From Devosia sp. (GTDB lineage Bacteria; Pseudomonadota; Alphaproteobacteria; Rhizobiales; Devosiaceae), in NCBI RefSeq assembly GCF_014860165.1, contig NZ_JACZKG010000021.1, forward strand, positions 1 to 51,272: a stretch of DNA of 51,272 bases. Reading direction: 5' to 3'. The position numbers and the translations under genes were made by a program. Below, in pieces: positions 18,272 through 27,235 of this stretch. The notes under the pieces were generated by a model. It had not been told where the DNA came from, searched no databases, and saw nothing but the letters and a program-made list of their open reading frames with translations. Numbering within the stretch: position 1 is the first letter of the stretch; every line of letters begins with the position of its first letter.

Positions 18272-19393
18272 TCCTCGGCCGTCACATCCGTTGCCACGCC
18301 CACGCGCTGGGCCAGGGCCGCTTCCATGAACTCGTCGAGGTCGCCATCCAGTACCACCGAGGGCTGGCCGCTTTCGACGCCGGTGCGCAGGTCCTTGACC
18401 ATCTGGTAGGGCTGCAGCACGTAGCTGCGGATCTGGTGGCCCCAGCCGATATCGGTCTTGCTGGCCGCCTGGGCGTTGGCCGCCTCCTCGCGCTTCTGCA
18501 ATTCGGCCTCGTAGAGACGCGACTTGAGCATGGCCATGGCCGTAGCGCGGTTCTTGTGCTGGCTGCGCTCCTGCTGGCAGGCCACGATGATGCCTGACGG
18601 AATATGGGTGATGCGGATGGCGGAGTCCGTCGTATTGACGTGCTGCCCGCCGGCACCGGAGGCGCGATAGGTGTCGACCTTGAGGTCCGCTTCGCGGATT
18701 TCGATGTCGATCGAGTCGTCGACGACAGGGTAGACCCAGCAGCTGGAAAAGCTGGTATGCCGCCGCGCCGCCGAATCGTAGGGGCTGATGCGGACCAGTC
18801 GGTGCACGCCGCTCTCGGTCTTGAGCCAGCCATAGGCATTGTGCCCGGAAACCTGAATCGTGGCCGATTTGATGCCGGCTTCTTCGCCGTCATGCATTTC
18901 GAGCACCTGGACCTTCATCTTCCGCCGTTCCGCCCAGCGGGTGTACATCCGCAGCAGCATGTTGGCCCAGTCCTGGCTCTCGGTGCCGCCCGCGCCGGAG
19001 TGGATTTCCACATAGCAGTCATTGGCGTCGACTTCGCCCGACAGCAGGGTCTCGATCTGGCGCCGCTTGGCCACGGCCTTGAGTTCGATCAGCGCGTTTT
19101 CCGCATCCTTGACGATCTCGGCATCGCCTTCAGCTTCGCCCATCTCGATCAGTTCGACATTGTCGCGAATGCCGGTTTCGAGCTCGCGCACGGCCTTGAC
19201 GGCCACGTCGAGTTCGTCGCGCTCGCGCATCTTGGCGCGGGCCTTTTCGGGGTCGTTCCAGAAATCGGGAGATTCGGTCTCGGCGGTCAGCGCGTCGAGG
19301 CGCAGTTCAGCAGTATCCCAGTCAAAGATGCCTCCTCAGCAGGGTCAGAACCTGCTCGATTTCGGCGACGGTCTTTTCGATTTCCGTACGCAT
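18268..19393 (-). CDS. prfB: Peptide chain release factor 2, with programmed +1 frameshift
   Basis: Terminates translation at UGA and UAA. It is encoded in two frames: 19393-19325 gives 23 residues ([14 protein letters not shown]...LLRRHL), then an in-frame TGA; a +1 shift continues from 19323 with [21 protein letters not shown] to 18268. The joined product has 374 residues, a normal RF2 length. The GGQ motif is at about 248-250 (GAGGQHVN), and the codon-recognition loop reads SPY ([16 protein letters not shown]) where E. coli has SPF, a variant I recall as common in alphaproteobacteria. The frameshift makes RF2 synthesis self-limiting. A simple ORF call would start wrongly at 19230 and lose 54 residues. 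Confidence 0.96.
19321..19336 (-). promoter_or_regulatory. Programmed +1 frameshift site of prfB
   Basis: On the minus strand the site reads AGGAGG CAT CTT TGA C. It has an internal Shine-Dalgarno (19336-19331) three bases before the slippery CTT codon, then the in-frame UGA with C as fourth base. This is the classic bacterial prfB autoregulatory arrangement: low RF2 slows termination at UGA and favours slipping to UUU. Confidence 0.96.
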
Positions 19394-19466
19394 TGGTCAA
19401 TTCCTTCAGAGTGGCGTCCCGTTTAGCGGAGGCGGCGGCAGGGATCAACCTCGGCCTGCCACGCTT

Positions 19467-19964
19467 TCAGACACGCCGGCTCTTCTCGAACTTACGCAGG
19501 GCGGTGTCCCGCTTGAGCCGCGATATGCGGGCGAGGAAGAACACGCCGTTCATCTGGTCGATCTCGTGCTGCGCCACCCGCGCCACGAAGTCTTCGAACC
19601 GCGCGGTTTCCCTGATGCCATCGGCATTGTCATAGGCGATTTCGACCCAGGTCGCGCGCTCGACCGGCACTTCGATGCCGGGCAGCGATACCGAGCCTTC
19701 CGGGCCGACACTGCTGTTGCCCGAAGCCAGTACAACCTCCGGATTGTACAGCACGCGATAGTCGCGCTGGGTCGGGTCGCTGGTCACGCTGATCACCACC
19801 AAGGGCTGATCGAGGCCGAGATGGGCTGCCGCCAGCCCATAGGCCTGCACACTTCGTGCTGCCTCCAGCAGGCGCTCGCCCGCCGCGAGCATCACCCCAT
19901 CGACGGGCCGTGGCGCTGCCTTCCGCACCAGGGCCACATGTGGGTAGGTCACGAAATCGGCCAC
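19467..19964 (-). CDS. Peptide deformylase-like protein lacking the metal ligands
   Basis: A 165-residue member of the polypeptide deformylase fold. All three family motifs are recognisable but altered. Motif I GxGxAAxQ reads YGLAAAHLGL (42-51). Motif II EGCxS reads EGSVS (89-93), losing the metal-binding Cys. Motif III QHExDH reads QHEIDQ (132-137), losing the second His, though the Glu remains. Deformylase activity is therefore unlikely. It may be a regulatory or nascent-chain-binding relative. It starts with a GTG whose G is the last base of the mrcA stop (TAGTG), so it is coupled to mrcA. A functional deformylase gene should exist elsewhere in the genome. Confidence 0.85.
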   Translation of the reverse strand: MADFVTYPHVALVRKAAPRPVDGVMLAAGERLLEAARSVQAYGLAAAHLGLDQPLVVISVTSDPTQRDYRVLYNPEVVLASGNSSVGPEGSVSLPGIEVPVERATWVEIAYDNADGIRETARFEDFVARVAQHEIDQMNGVFFLARISRLKRDTALRKFEKSRRV

Positions 19965-22471
19965 TAGAAGAGGCCGCCGCGCCCCGGGCTAACCCACTGG
20001 CCGGTATTGGGGTCGTAGACGAGCTGGTTGCCGATGCTCTCGGTCGGCGCCTGCGGGGTCACAAAGCCGGAGTTGTACTGCTGCTGCATCATTTGCTGGC
20101 GCTGGAGGGCGTCGAAGGCATTGACGTCGACGCCGATCACCGAGGTCATCAGGTTCGGCCCCGTGCCGGGCTTGAACGCTTCCCGGATGCCGGCCTCGCC
20201 CTCGAAGGCCTGAACGCCGGAATTGGGGTTGATCCAGGCCGTGCTCATGCCCGGCGGCACGTTGAACGGGGTCGCCGGCTTGCCTTCGAGCGCCTTGGCC
20301 ATGAATTCGGTGAAGATGGGCACGGCGAAAGTGCCGCCGGTGACCGAGCTGCCCATCGAGCGCGGCTGGTCGTAGCCGACATAGACGCCAACGGCGAGTT
20401 CAGGTGTGAAGCCGACGAACCAGGCATCCTTGTAGTCGTTGGTGGTGCCGGTCTTGCCGGCGACGGGGCGATTGAGCACTTTTGCGGCCGTGCCGGTGCC
20501 GCGCTGCACCACGCCTTCCATCATCGAGGTGATCTGATAGGCGGTCATCGGGTCGAGAACCTGCTCCCGGTTGTCGACGATGAGTGGCTCGCCCTGCCCG
20601 GTCCATTCAGTGGCCTTGCAGCCCTGGCACAGGCGCTGGTCGTGCTTGTAGACCGTGACGCCATAGCGATCCTGCACCCGGTCGATCAGCGTCGGCACGA
20701 TCTTGCGGCCACCATTGGCGATGGTGGCATAGGCGGCAGTCATCCGCATGTCGGTGGTTTCGCCGGCGCCCAGCGCCATCGCCAGTACCGGCTGCATGGT
20801 GTCATAGACACCAAACAGGCGGGCATATTCGGCCACTAGTGGCATGCCGATATCCCTGGCCAGGCGCACCGTCATTACGTTACGGCTGCGTTCGATGCCG
20901 CGCCGCAGCGTCTGCGGGCCATAGAACTCCTGCGCATAGTTTTCCGGCCGCCAGATGGAGCCGTCGCCATTGCGGATTTCGACCGGCGCATCGAGCACCA
21001 CCGAGGCTGGCGTATAGCCATTGTCGAGCGCGGCGGCATAGACGATGGGCTTGAACGACGAGCCGGGCTGGCGCAGGGCCTGCGTGGCGCGGTTGAACTC
21101 GCTCATGGCGTAGGAGAAGCCACCGACCATGGCCAGCACACGCCCGGTGCGCGGGTCCATCGCCACCAGGGCACCTTCGATCTCGGGCACCTGCTCGAGC
21201 GTATAGATGCCAGTCTTCCCCGCCACAGGGGAGACATAGACCACATCCCCTACCTTAAGGATTTCCTGCAATGGCTTGGAAACCCACTTGATCTCCGGCC
21301 CCGACAGTGTCCCCACGACGCGGTCGTCGGCAACAGCGCCATCGGCGAGCCCATCCGGCCGCAGGCCGATGCGTGCTTCGTTGCCGCTCATCTCCAGCAC
21401 GACAGCCAGCTGCCATTCCGGTACGTCGCTCAAGGGCACGATCTTTGCGACATCGAGCCCCCAATCCTCGCCGATCTCGATGCTGGCCACCGGCTCGCGG
21501 AACCCCTTGCCGTGGTCATAGGCGATCAGGCCGTTCATCAGCGCGCGACGCGCATATTCCTGCAGCTTGGGCTCAAGGGTGGTGCGGACGGAAAGACCGC
21601 CGCCATAGAGCTGGTCCTCGCCATAGAGCTTGGCCAGTTCGCGGCGGACTTCCTCGGTGAAGTACTCGGCGGAATAGAGTTGGCTGCCACCGGCGCGGGG
21701 AATGACGTTGAGCGGCTCGTCCTTGGCGATCGAGCCCTCTTCCAGCGTCACATAGCCATTCTCGACCATGCGATCGATCACCCAGTTGCGACGCTCGATG
21801 GCGGCCTGCGGGCGGCGGAAGGGGTGGTAGTTGTTGGGACCCTTGGGCAGCGCCGCGATATAGGCCGCCTCGCTCAGCGTGAGCTGGTACAGCGCCTTGT
21901 CGAAGTAGTTCAGCGCCGCGGCCGCAACCCCATAGGAGTTGAGGCCGAGGAATATCTCGTTGAGATAAAGCTCGAGGATGCGGTCCTTGGAAAAGGTCGA
22001 CTCGATCCTGACCGCAAGCAGCGCCTCCTGCAGCTTGCGGTCCCAGGTCTGTTCGGAGGTGAGCAGGAAGTTCTTGGCGACCTGCTGGGTGATAGACGAG
22101 CCGCCGCCCTGGATGGAACTGTCGCCGTCCATGCGCGCCAGCAGATTGTCGCGCACGGCGCGGAAGACGCCATCGATGGCGATGCCGCCATGCGAGTAGA
22201 AATCCTTGTCTTCGGCCGAGAGAAACGCCTGCACCAGCAATGGCGGCACGGTTTCGATCGGCTGGAACAGCCGGCGTTCCCTGGCGAACTCGGCCAGCAG
22301 CGTGCCATCGGCAGCGTGCACCCGGGTGGTCACCGGCGGCTGGTAATCCTTGAGTACGGTATAGTCGGGCAGCGCAGCGGCAACCGTGGTGAGGTAGACC
22401 GCGGCCACGCCGATGCCGGCCAGCGCCGCAAACATCCCAAAGCCAAAGATCCAGCCGAGCAAGCGCAGCAT
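19964..22471 (-). CDS. mrcA: Class A penicillin-binding protein 1A
   Basis: Bifunctional peptidoglycan synthase of 835 residues, anchored by an N-terminal membrane helix (about 3-30). The glycosyltransferase GT51 domain has AEDKDFYSHGGI with the catalytic Glu, GGSSITQQVAKN and KDRILELYLNEIFLG. The transpeptidase domain has the SxxK nucleophile in PGSSFKP (Ser471), SRN (SxN) and KTGTT (673-677). Length and order match PBP1A. It follows amiC and precedes the deformylase-like gene, with prfB beyond; the amiC-mrcA-prfB order is familiar in alphaproteobacteria. Confidence 0.96.
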   Translation of the reverse strand: MLRLLGWIFGFGMFAALAGIGVAAVYLTTVAAALPDYTVLKDYQPPVTTRVHAADGTLLAEFARERRLFQPIETVPPLLVQAFLSAEDKDFYSHGGIAIDGVFRAVRDNLLARMDGDSSIQGGGSSITQQVAKNFLLTSEQTWDRKLQEALLAVRIESTFSKDRILELYLNEIFLGLNSYGVAAAALNYFDKALYQLTLSEAAYIAALPKGPNNYHPFRRPQAAIERRNWVIDRMVENGYVTLEEGSIAKDEPLNVIPRAGGSQLYSAEYFTEEVRRELAKLYGEDQLYGGGLSVRTTLEPKLQEYARRALMNGLIAYDHGKGFREPVASIEIGEDWGLDVAKIVPLSDVPEWQLAVVLEMSGNEARIGLRPDGLADGAVADDRVVGTLSGPEIKWVSKPLQEILKVGDVVYVSPVAGKTGIYTLEQVPEIEGALVAMDPRTGRVLAMVGGFSYAMSEFNRATQALRQPGSSFKPIVYAAALDNGYTPASVVLDAPVEIRNGDGSIWRPENYAQEFYGPQTLRRGIERSRNVMTVRLARDIGMPLVAEYARLFGVYDTMQPVLAMALGAGETTDMRMTAAYATIANGGRKIVPTLIDRVQDRYGVTVYKHDQRLCQGCKATEWTGQGEPLIVDNREQVLDPMTAYQITSMMEGVVQRGTGTAAKVLNRPVAGKTGTTNDYKDAWFVGFTPELAVGVYVGYDQPRSMGSSVTGGTFAVPIFTEFMAKALEGKPATPFNVPPGMSTAWINPNSGVQAFEGEAGIREAFKPGTGPNLMTSVIGVDVNAFDALQRQQMMQQQYNSGFVTPQAPTESIGNQLVYDPNTGQWVSPGRGGLF

Positions 22472-22649
22472 CTAGTCATTCTCTCCCGAGCGGGTCGCCG
22501 CCCGTCTATTCACGCCTCTCGGCGCCTTGCCTGACTGCGCCGGATTCAGTGCAGAATCATAGCAGAGGGCCTGCCGAAAGTAGATCACAAGCCCGCCATC
22601 CCGCGGTCGACCTGCGGACAGGTTCCGGCCGCGTGACGGAATTGTCACA

Positions 22650-23915
22650 TCACTCCTCGGGCGCGAGGCCGTCGAAATAGGCCGAGACCCCGCGTGCCAG
22701 GGCGTCCGCCGTGCGGTCCTGCCACTCGCCCTGCAGCAGGTTGGCCATGTCGGAGGCATTGGAAAGAAAGCCCAGTTCCAGCAGCACCGAAGGCACATCA
22801 GGCGCCTGCAGCACGAAGAAATCTGCTTGCCGCACGGGGAAGCGCCTGAGTTCGACGCTGGGTTGCAGCTGGTGCACGATAGCCTGGGCGGCCATGAAGG
22901 ACTGGTGGCGCATCTCGCGCCGCATCAGGTCGAGCAGAATGTCGACGACTTCAGGCGCCATCTGCGGCATGGCAAAGCCCGCGATGATATCGGTCTTGTT
23001 CTCGTTATCGGCCAACACCTTGTCGAGTACATCGGTCGCATTCTCGTCGCGTGTGTAGACGCTGGCGCCGCGTATCTCGGACTGCTGGAAGCTGTCGGCA
23101 TGCACAGAGATGAACAGGTCCGCCTTGTTGGTCCGGGCCAGGGCTACGCGTTCCTCAAGCCGCAGGAAGGTGTCGTCCTCGCGGGTCAGCGCCACGTCGA
23201 AGCGGCCGGACGCGACCAGCAGTTCCTGGAGCCGGAGGGCGAAAGCGAGGACGATGTCCTTTTCCTTGATCCCGTCGGCCGTTTCGGCACCGCTATCGAT
23301 GCCGCCGTGGCCGGGGTCGATGACCACCAGGGGCCGCGTGGCGATGGGCAGTTCCGAACCGCCAGCGGGTGTAGGCGTGGCCGGCGGCGGTGTCGCCGAG
23401 CCCGACGCCGCCAGGTCCTTGGCAACATTGGCGGCGAATTCCTCCGCAGTGGCGGGAATGACGTCGACGACCAGGCGGGCCGGCTGCCCCTCGAACGGGT
23501 CGAGCATATAGGCCTGCTGCACCTGGGCCGGCGCCGACAGGGTCAGCGTGGTGCGAACCCGGTCTGGAGCGGCCTGCTCCACCAGATATTCTGCGACCAT
23601 GCCCTCGCCGGCCGGCTTGCCTGACGGTTCGGGTACAGAAAAGGTCGCGGCGCGCACGTCGATCGCCAACCGGTCCGGTTCACTCAGCGAAACGAGGGCG
23701 AACTCGGTCTTGGCAGCGAGGTCGATCACCAGCCGCGCGCGCTCGGGCGTCGCCGAGACGCGGACATCCATGACATTGGGCAGGGCCACCGTCGCAGCGG
23801 CGGCAGGGGCCGCCACGGGCGTGCTGTCCTGCGCCTGCGGCATCGCCGACAGTACTGCTGCACCAAGCAACGCCACCAGCAGCGACAGGATAAAAAGACG
23901 GGTGGTTTTCAACAA
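22650..23915 (-). CDS. amiC: N-acetylmuramoyl-L-alanine amidase with AMIN domain
   Basis: Periplasmic zinc amidase that cleaves the stem peptide from MurNAc for daughter-cell separation. The 421-residue protein has a signal peptide (LFILSLLVALLGAAVLSAMPQA), an N-terminal AMIN domain (about 45-155) for envelope targeting, a Pro/Ala linker and a C-terminal Amidase_3 domain. That domain has VIDPGHGGIDSGA, EKDIVL, SVHADS and LELGFLSN, covering the zinc ligands and catalytic Glu. It starts with TTG (23915, followed by another TTG); no suitable ATG exists before the signal peptide. It is divergent from rne. Confidence 0.93.
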   Translation of the reverse strand: MLKTTRLFILSLLVALLGAAVLSAMPQAQDSTPVAAPAAAATVALPNVMDVRVSATPERARLVIDLAAKTEFALVSLSEPDRLAIDVRAATFSVPEPSGKPAGEGMVAEYLVEQAAPDRVRTTLTLSAPAQVQQAYMLDPFEGQPARLVVDVIPATAEEFAANVAKDLAASGSATPPPATPTPAGGSELPIATRPLVVIDPGHGGIDSGAETADGIKEKDIVLAFALRLQELLVASGRFDVALTREDDTFLRLEERVALARTNKADLFISVHADSFQQSEIRGASVYTRDENATDVLDKVLADNENKTDIIAGFAMPQMAPEVVDILLDLMRREMRHQSFMAAQAIVHQLQPSVELRRFPVRQADFFVLQAPDVPSVLLELGFLSNASDMANLLQGEWQDRTADALARGVSAYFDGLAPEE

Positions 23916-24520
23916 GCGCAGAAGGCCCCGATATCTCGCACGTGCCGTGTGTCACCAGGTTCTGGCGATTCTGCGGCGCAACGGCTCTTATGCGATGATT
24001 TGCTGGCCGGGCCAATAAACCTGCGGTGAATTGGCTTGCCGCTGCCGGTTCTGACTTTCCTGTTGCCAATCGGTCGCAACATCCCTACACGCTAGACGTG
24101 AAGCGCATGCTTCCCGCAGAACCAGTTTGCGTGGCTCCAGGGCCAACGACGGCGGTACGGGAAGTGGCCGGACAGGGAACGAAGAGAGCTCCCGACTCTG
24201 GTTCAGAAGCGGCAAATCCTGCGCTTCGCACGAATTTCGGTCCCTGTGGACCGGACGGCTGCCATTCATCCGCGGATGCAAGGGCGGCCCAATAGGAAGA
24301 GGTCAGATGGCCCGCAGGCGGACAAAACGCGACGCGATCGAGATTACCGATTGCCGTTTTGCTGCGCTGCATCTTCCGGCCATGACCACACATATCGGCG
24401 CGTTCAAGGCAGAGCTTCTGCGCGCCACACCCCCCAAACCATTCGCCTCGCATAGCGCCACCAGAAGGATGCCGGTCTTCCGGCGGCCTCTTGTCGGCGC
24501 GCGAGCGCGCGGAGTTCATT
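23916..24520 (+). promoter_or_regulatory. Long intergenic region forming the rne leader
   Basis: About 600 bases separate amiC and rne with no convincing conserved gene. A long 5' UTR is expected for rne, which in other bacteria feeds back on its own mRNA through the leader. Two things stand out. A 94-codon frame from ATG 24307, preceded by AGGAAGAGG, overlaps the rne start. GCGCGC-ga-GCGCGC (24497-24510) is a GC-rich hairpin directly before the rne Shine-Dalgarno GGAG. The promoters of both genes must lie here but I could not place them. Confidence 0.5.
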
Positions 24521-27190
24521 ATGGCTACCAAGAGAATGCTGGTGGATGCCATCCACCCGGAAGAAACACGGATTGTCGTCACATCGGGTAACAGGCTCGA
24601 CGAGTTCGACTTCGAATCGGCGACCCGCCGCCAGTTGCGGGGCAATATTTACCTCGCCAAGGTCACGCGCGTTGAGCCGTCCCTGCAGGCGGCTTTTGTC
24701 GAATATGGCGGCAATCGCCACGGCTTCCTCGCCTTCAGCGAAATTCACCCCGACTATTACCAGATCCCGGTCGCCGACCGCGAAGCGCTGCTGCGCGACG
24801 AAGAGGCCGAGGACGATCATCACGACGAAGCCGAAGAGATCGTCTCGCTGCCCGAGGGCGTGAGCGAGCCTGACGCCGAGGCCGATCCGCAGGAAACCGA
24901 CGACGCCAGCCATATCGAGCAGGCGCCGGCCAATGCCGAGCCGGTCGAGTCGATCGGTGGTTCGGACGCGCTCGAGGAAGTGCCGGAGCGCCGTCGCCAG
25001 AGCCAGAATCGCCGCCACTACAAGATCCAGGAAGTGATCAAGCGCCGGCAGGTGATGCTGGTGCAGGTGGTTAAGGAAGAGCGCGGCAACAAGGGCGCGG
25101 CTCTCACCACCTATCTCTCGCTGGCCGGCCGCTATTCGGTGCTGATGCCCAATACCGCCCGTGGCGGCGGCATTTCGCGCAAGATCACCAACGCTGCCGA
25201 CCGCAAGCGCCTCAAGGAAATAACCAGCGATCTCGAGGTGCCGCAGGGCATGGGCGTGATCCTGCGCACGGCCGGTGCCTCGCGCACCAAGGCCGAAGTG
25301 AAGCGCGACTTCGAATACCTGATGCGCCTGTGGGAAAGCGTGCGTTCGCTGACCCTCAAGTCGCAGGCGCCGTGCCTGGTCTATGAGGAAGGCTCGCTGA
25401 TCAAGCGGACCATCCGCGATCTCTACAACAAGGAGATCGACGAAGTCTTCGTGGCGGGCGACGAGGCCTTCCGCGAGGCCAAGGACTTCATGAAGATGAT
25501 CATGCCGAGCCACGCCAAGAACGTGCAGCTCTACAAGGAAGATCAGCCGCTCTTCTCCAAGTACGGCATCGAGCAGCAGCTCGACTCGATGTTCTCGCCT
25601 ACGGTCACCCTGCCCTCTGGCGGCTATATCGTCATCAACCCGACCGAAGCGCTCGTTTCCATCGACGTGAACTCGGGCCGCTCCACCAAGGAGCACAATA
25701 TCGAGGACACCGCGCTCCAGACCAATCTGGAAGCCGCCGAGGAAGTCGCCCGCCAGCTCCGCCTGCGCGACCTGGCCGGCCTCATCGTCATCGACTTCAT
25801 CGACATGATGGAGAACCGCAGCAACCGCGCGGTCGAACGCAAGCTCAAGGATTGCCTCAAGGACGACCGCGCCCGCATCCAGGTCGGCCGCATCAGCCAT
25901 TTCGGCCTGATGGAGATGAGCCGCCAGCGTATCCGCTTCGGCGTGGTCGAAAGCTCCACCCACAAGTGCCCGATCTGCGAAGGCACGGGCCTGGTGCGTT
26001 CGGTCGAGTCGCTGGCGCTGATGATCATGCGTCACATCGAGGACCATGTGCTGCGCCGCCAGGGCCAGTCGATCAATGTCCGCGTACCGGTCGAGGTTGC
26101 CCTCTACATCCTCAACTTCAAGCGCGAGACGCTGACGGCGCTGGAAATTCGCAACCAGCTGTCGATCACCATCACCGCCGACGGCAAGATGACCGGCAAC
26201 CAGTTCGCCATCGAAAAGGGCGAGGCCCGCGTGATGGCCTATGCCGAACAGCGCGTCACCGAACATGTCCGTGTCGACAGCGCCGTCATCGATGATGAGG
26301 TCGAGGAAGACGAAGTCGTCGAGGAGAGCGAAGACGAGGACGCCGAAGAGCGTCCGGCTGCCGCAGCCGCCGAGGGTGCCGAAGGCGAAGGTCGCCGTCG
26401 TCGCCGTCGTCGCCGCCGTGGCGGTGCCGATCGCGGTGACGACACTGGCCAGCGCCCGCCACAGCAGCAGCGTGCGGCGCAGGCACCGAGCGTCGAAGCC
26501 GAAGCGACCGACGAGGATGGCGAAGGCGACGAGGATGAGAATTCCGCGCGTCCCGCCGGCGAGACCCAGGCCGAAGGCGAAATCCGCAAGCGCCGCCGTC
26601 GCGGGCGTCGCGGCGGTCGTCGCAATCGCCGTGATGGCGAGGAAGGTGCCGAACGGGCACCGTCCCCGGCAGGCGAAGGCGGCCTGACGGTCGCGGAAAC
26701 CTCGGCCGTGGCAAGTGATCTGCTGGCACAGGACGAGATCGTGGCGGCCGAGCCGGCCGTTGCCGAGGCCGCACCGGTCGAGAAGCCCCGGCGTACGCGC
26801 CGCAAGAAGGTCGAGGAGACCGCCGAGGGAACCCCGGTCGACGCGGCTCCGGTTGACGCGGCTCCGGCCGAGATCGAGACGCCTGCGGCCGAGGCCGAGG
26901 CGGCTGCGACCGAGGACAAGCCCAAGCGCAAGCCGCGGGCCCGCAAGCCGAAGGCAGAGACCACCGAGGCGGCGCCCGCCGCATCGGTCAGCGAAGCAGC
27001 ACCGGCTCCGGTGGCAGCAGCGGAAGCTGCACCCGCCGAGACCCCGAAGCCGCGCCGCGCCAAGAAGGAACTGCCGGCCGAAGGCATCGTCGTCTCGTCC
27101 AGCGCGCCCAAGGCGGAAGCCGAAGGCGAGCAGGCCGAGGCCCCCAAGAAGAAGGCCGGCTGGTGGCAGCGTCGCCTCGGTCTGGGCTAG
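24521..27190 (+). CDS. rne: Ribonuclease E
   Basis: Essential endoribonuclease for mRNA decay and rRNA/tRNA maturation and the scaffold of the degradosome. The 889-residue protein has an S1 domain (from about 35) split by an acidic insertion (about 95-165), as in alphaproteobacteria. The catalytic core holds the metal-binding Asp in SIDVNSGR (382) and VIDFIDMMENRSN (425) and the Zn-link CPICEGTG (Cys483, Cys486). The C-terminal third is disordered, with two Arg-rich RNA-binding blocks and Ala/Glu/Pro-rich spacers. It ends in GWWQRRLGLG; a GWW tail binds PNPase in Caulobacter. ATG at 24521 (MATKRMLVDA) is preceded by GGAG. Confidence 0.96.
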   Translation: MATKRMLVDAIHPEETRIVVTSGNRLDEFDFESATRRQLRGNIYLAKVTRVEPSLQAAFVEYGGNRHGFLAFSEIHPDYYQIPVADREALLRDEEAEDDHHDEAEEIVSLPEGVSEPDAEADPQETDDASHIEQAPANAEPVESIGGSDALEEVPERRRQSQNRRHYKIQEVIKRRQVMLVQVVKEERGNKGAALTTYLSLAGRYSVLMPNTARGGGISRKITNAADRKRLKEITSDLEVPQGMGVILRTAGASRTKAEVKRDFEYLMRLWESVRSLTLKSQAPCLVYEEGSLIKRTIRDLYNKEIDEVFVAGDEAFREAKDFMKMIMPSHAKNVQLYKEDQPLFSKYGIEQQLDSMFSPTVTLPSGGYIVINPTEALVSIDVNSGRSTKEHNIEDTALQTNLEAAEEVARQLRLRDLAGLIVIDFIDMMENRSNRAVERKLKDCLKDDRARIQVGRISHFGLMEMSRQRIRFGVVESSTHKCPICEGTGLVRSVESLALMIMRHIEDHVLRRQGQSINVRVPVEVALYILNFKRETLTALEIRNQLSITITADGKMTGNQFAIEKGEARVMAYAEQRVTEHVRVDSAVIDDEVEEDEVVEESEDEDAEERPAAAAAEGAEGEGRRRRRRRRRGGADRGDDTGQRPPQQQRAAQAPSVEAEATDEDGEGDEDENSARPAGETQAEGEIRKRRRRGRRGGRRNRRDGEEGAERAPSPAGEGGLTVAETSAVASDLLAQDEIVAAEPAVAEAAPVEKPRRTRRKKVEETAEGTPVDAAPVDAAPAEIETPAAEAEAAATEDKPKRKPRARKPKAETTEAAPAASVSEAAPAPVAAAEAAPAETPKPRRAKKELPAEGIVVSSSAPKAEAEGEQAEAPKKKAGWWQRRLGLG

Positions 27191-27197
27191 GAACAAC

Positions 27198-27224
27198 AAA
27201 GGCGGCCTCCGGGCCGCCTTTTTC
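27198..27224 (+). terminator. Intrinsic terminator of rne
   Basis: GGCGGCC (27201-27207), loop TCCG, GGCCGCC (27212-27218), then TTTTT. It is an AAAGGCGGCC...GGCCGCCTTTTT structure 8 bases after the rne stop. A near-identical hairpin lies at 28398-28420. Confidence 0.92.
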
Positions 27225-27235
27225 ATTATCCCGCC

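Noticed and set aside
24307..24591. 94-codon frame in the rne leader as a real protein gene
   Set aside because: It has an SD-like sequence but overlaps the rne start in another frame and its composition looks non-coding; kept as a regulatory possibility.
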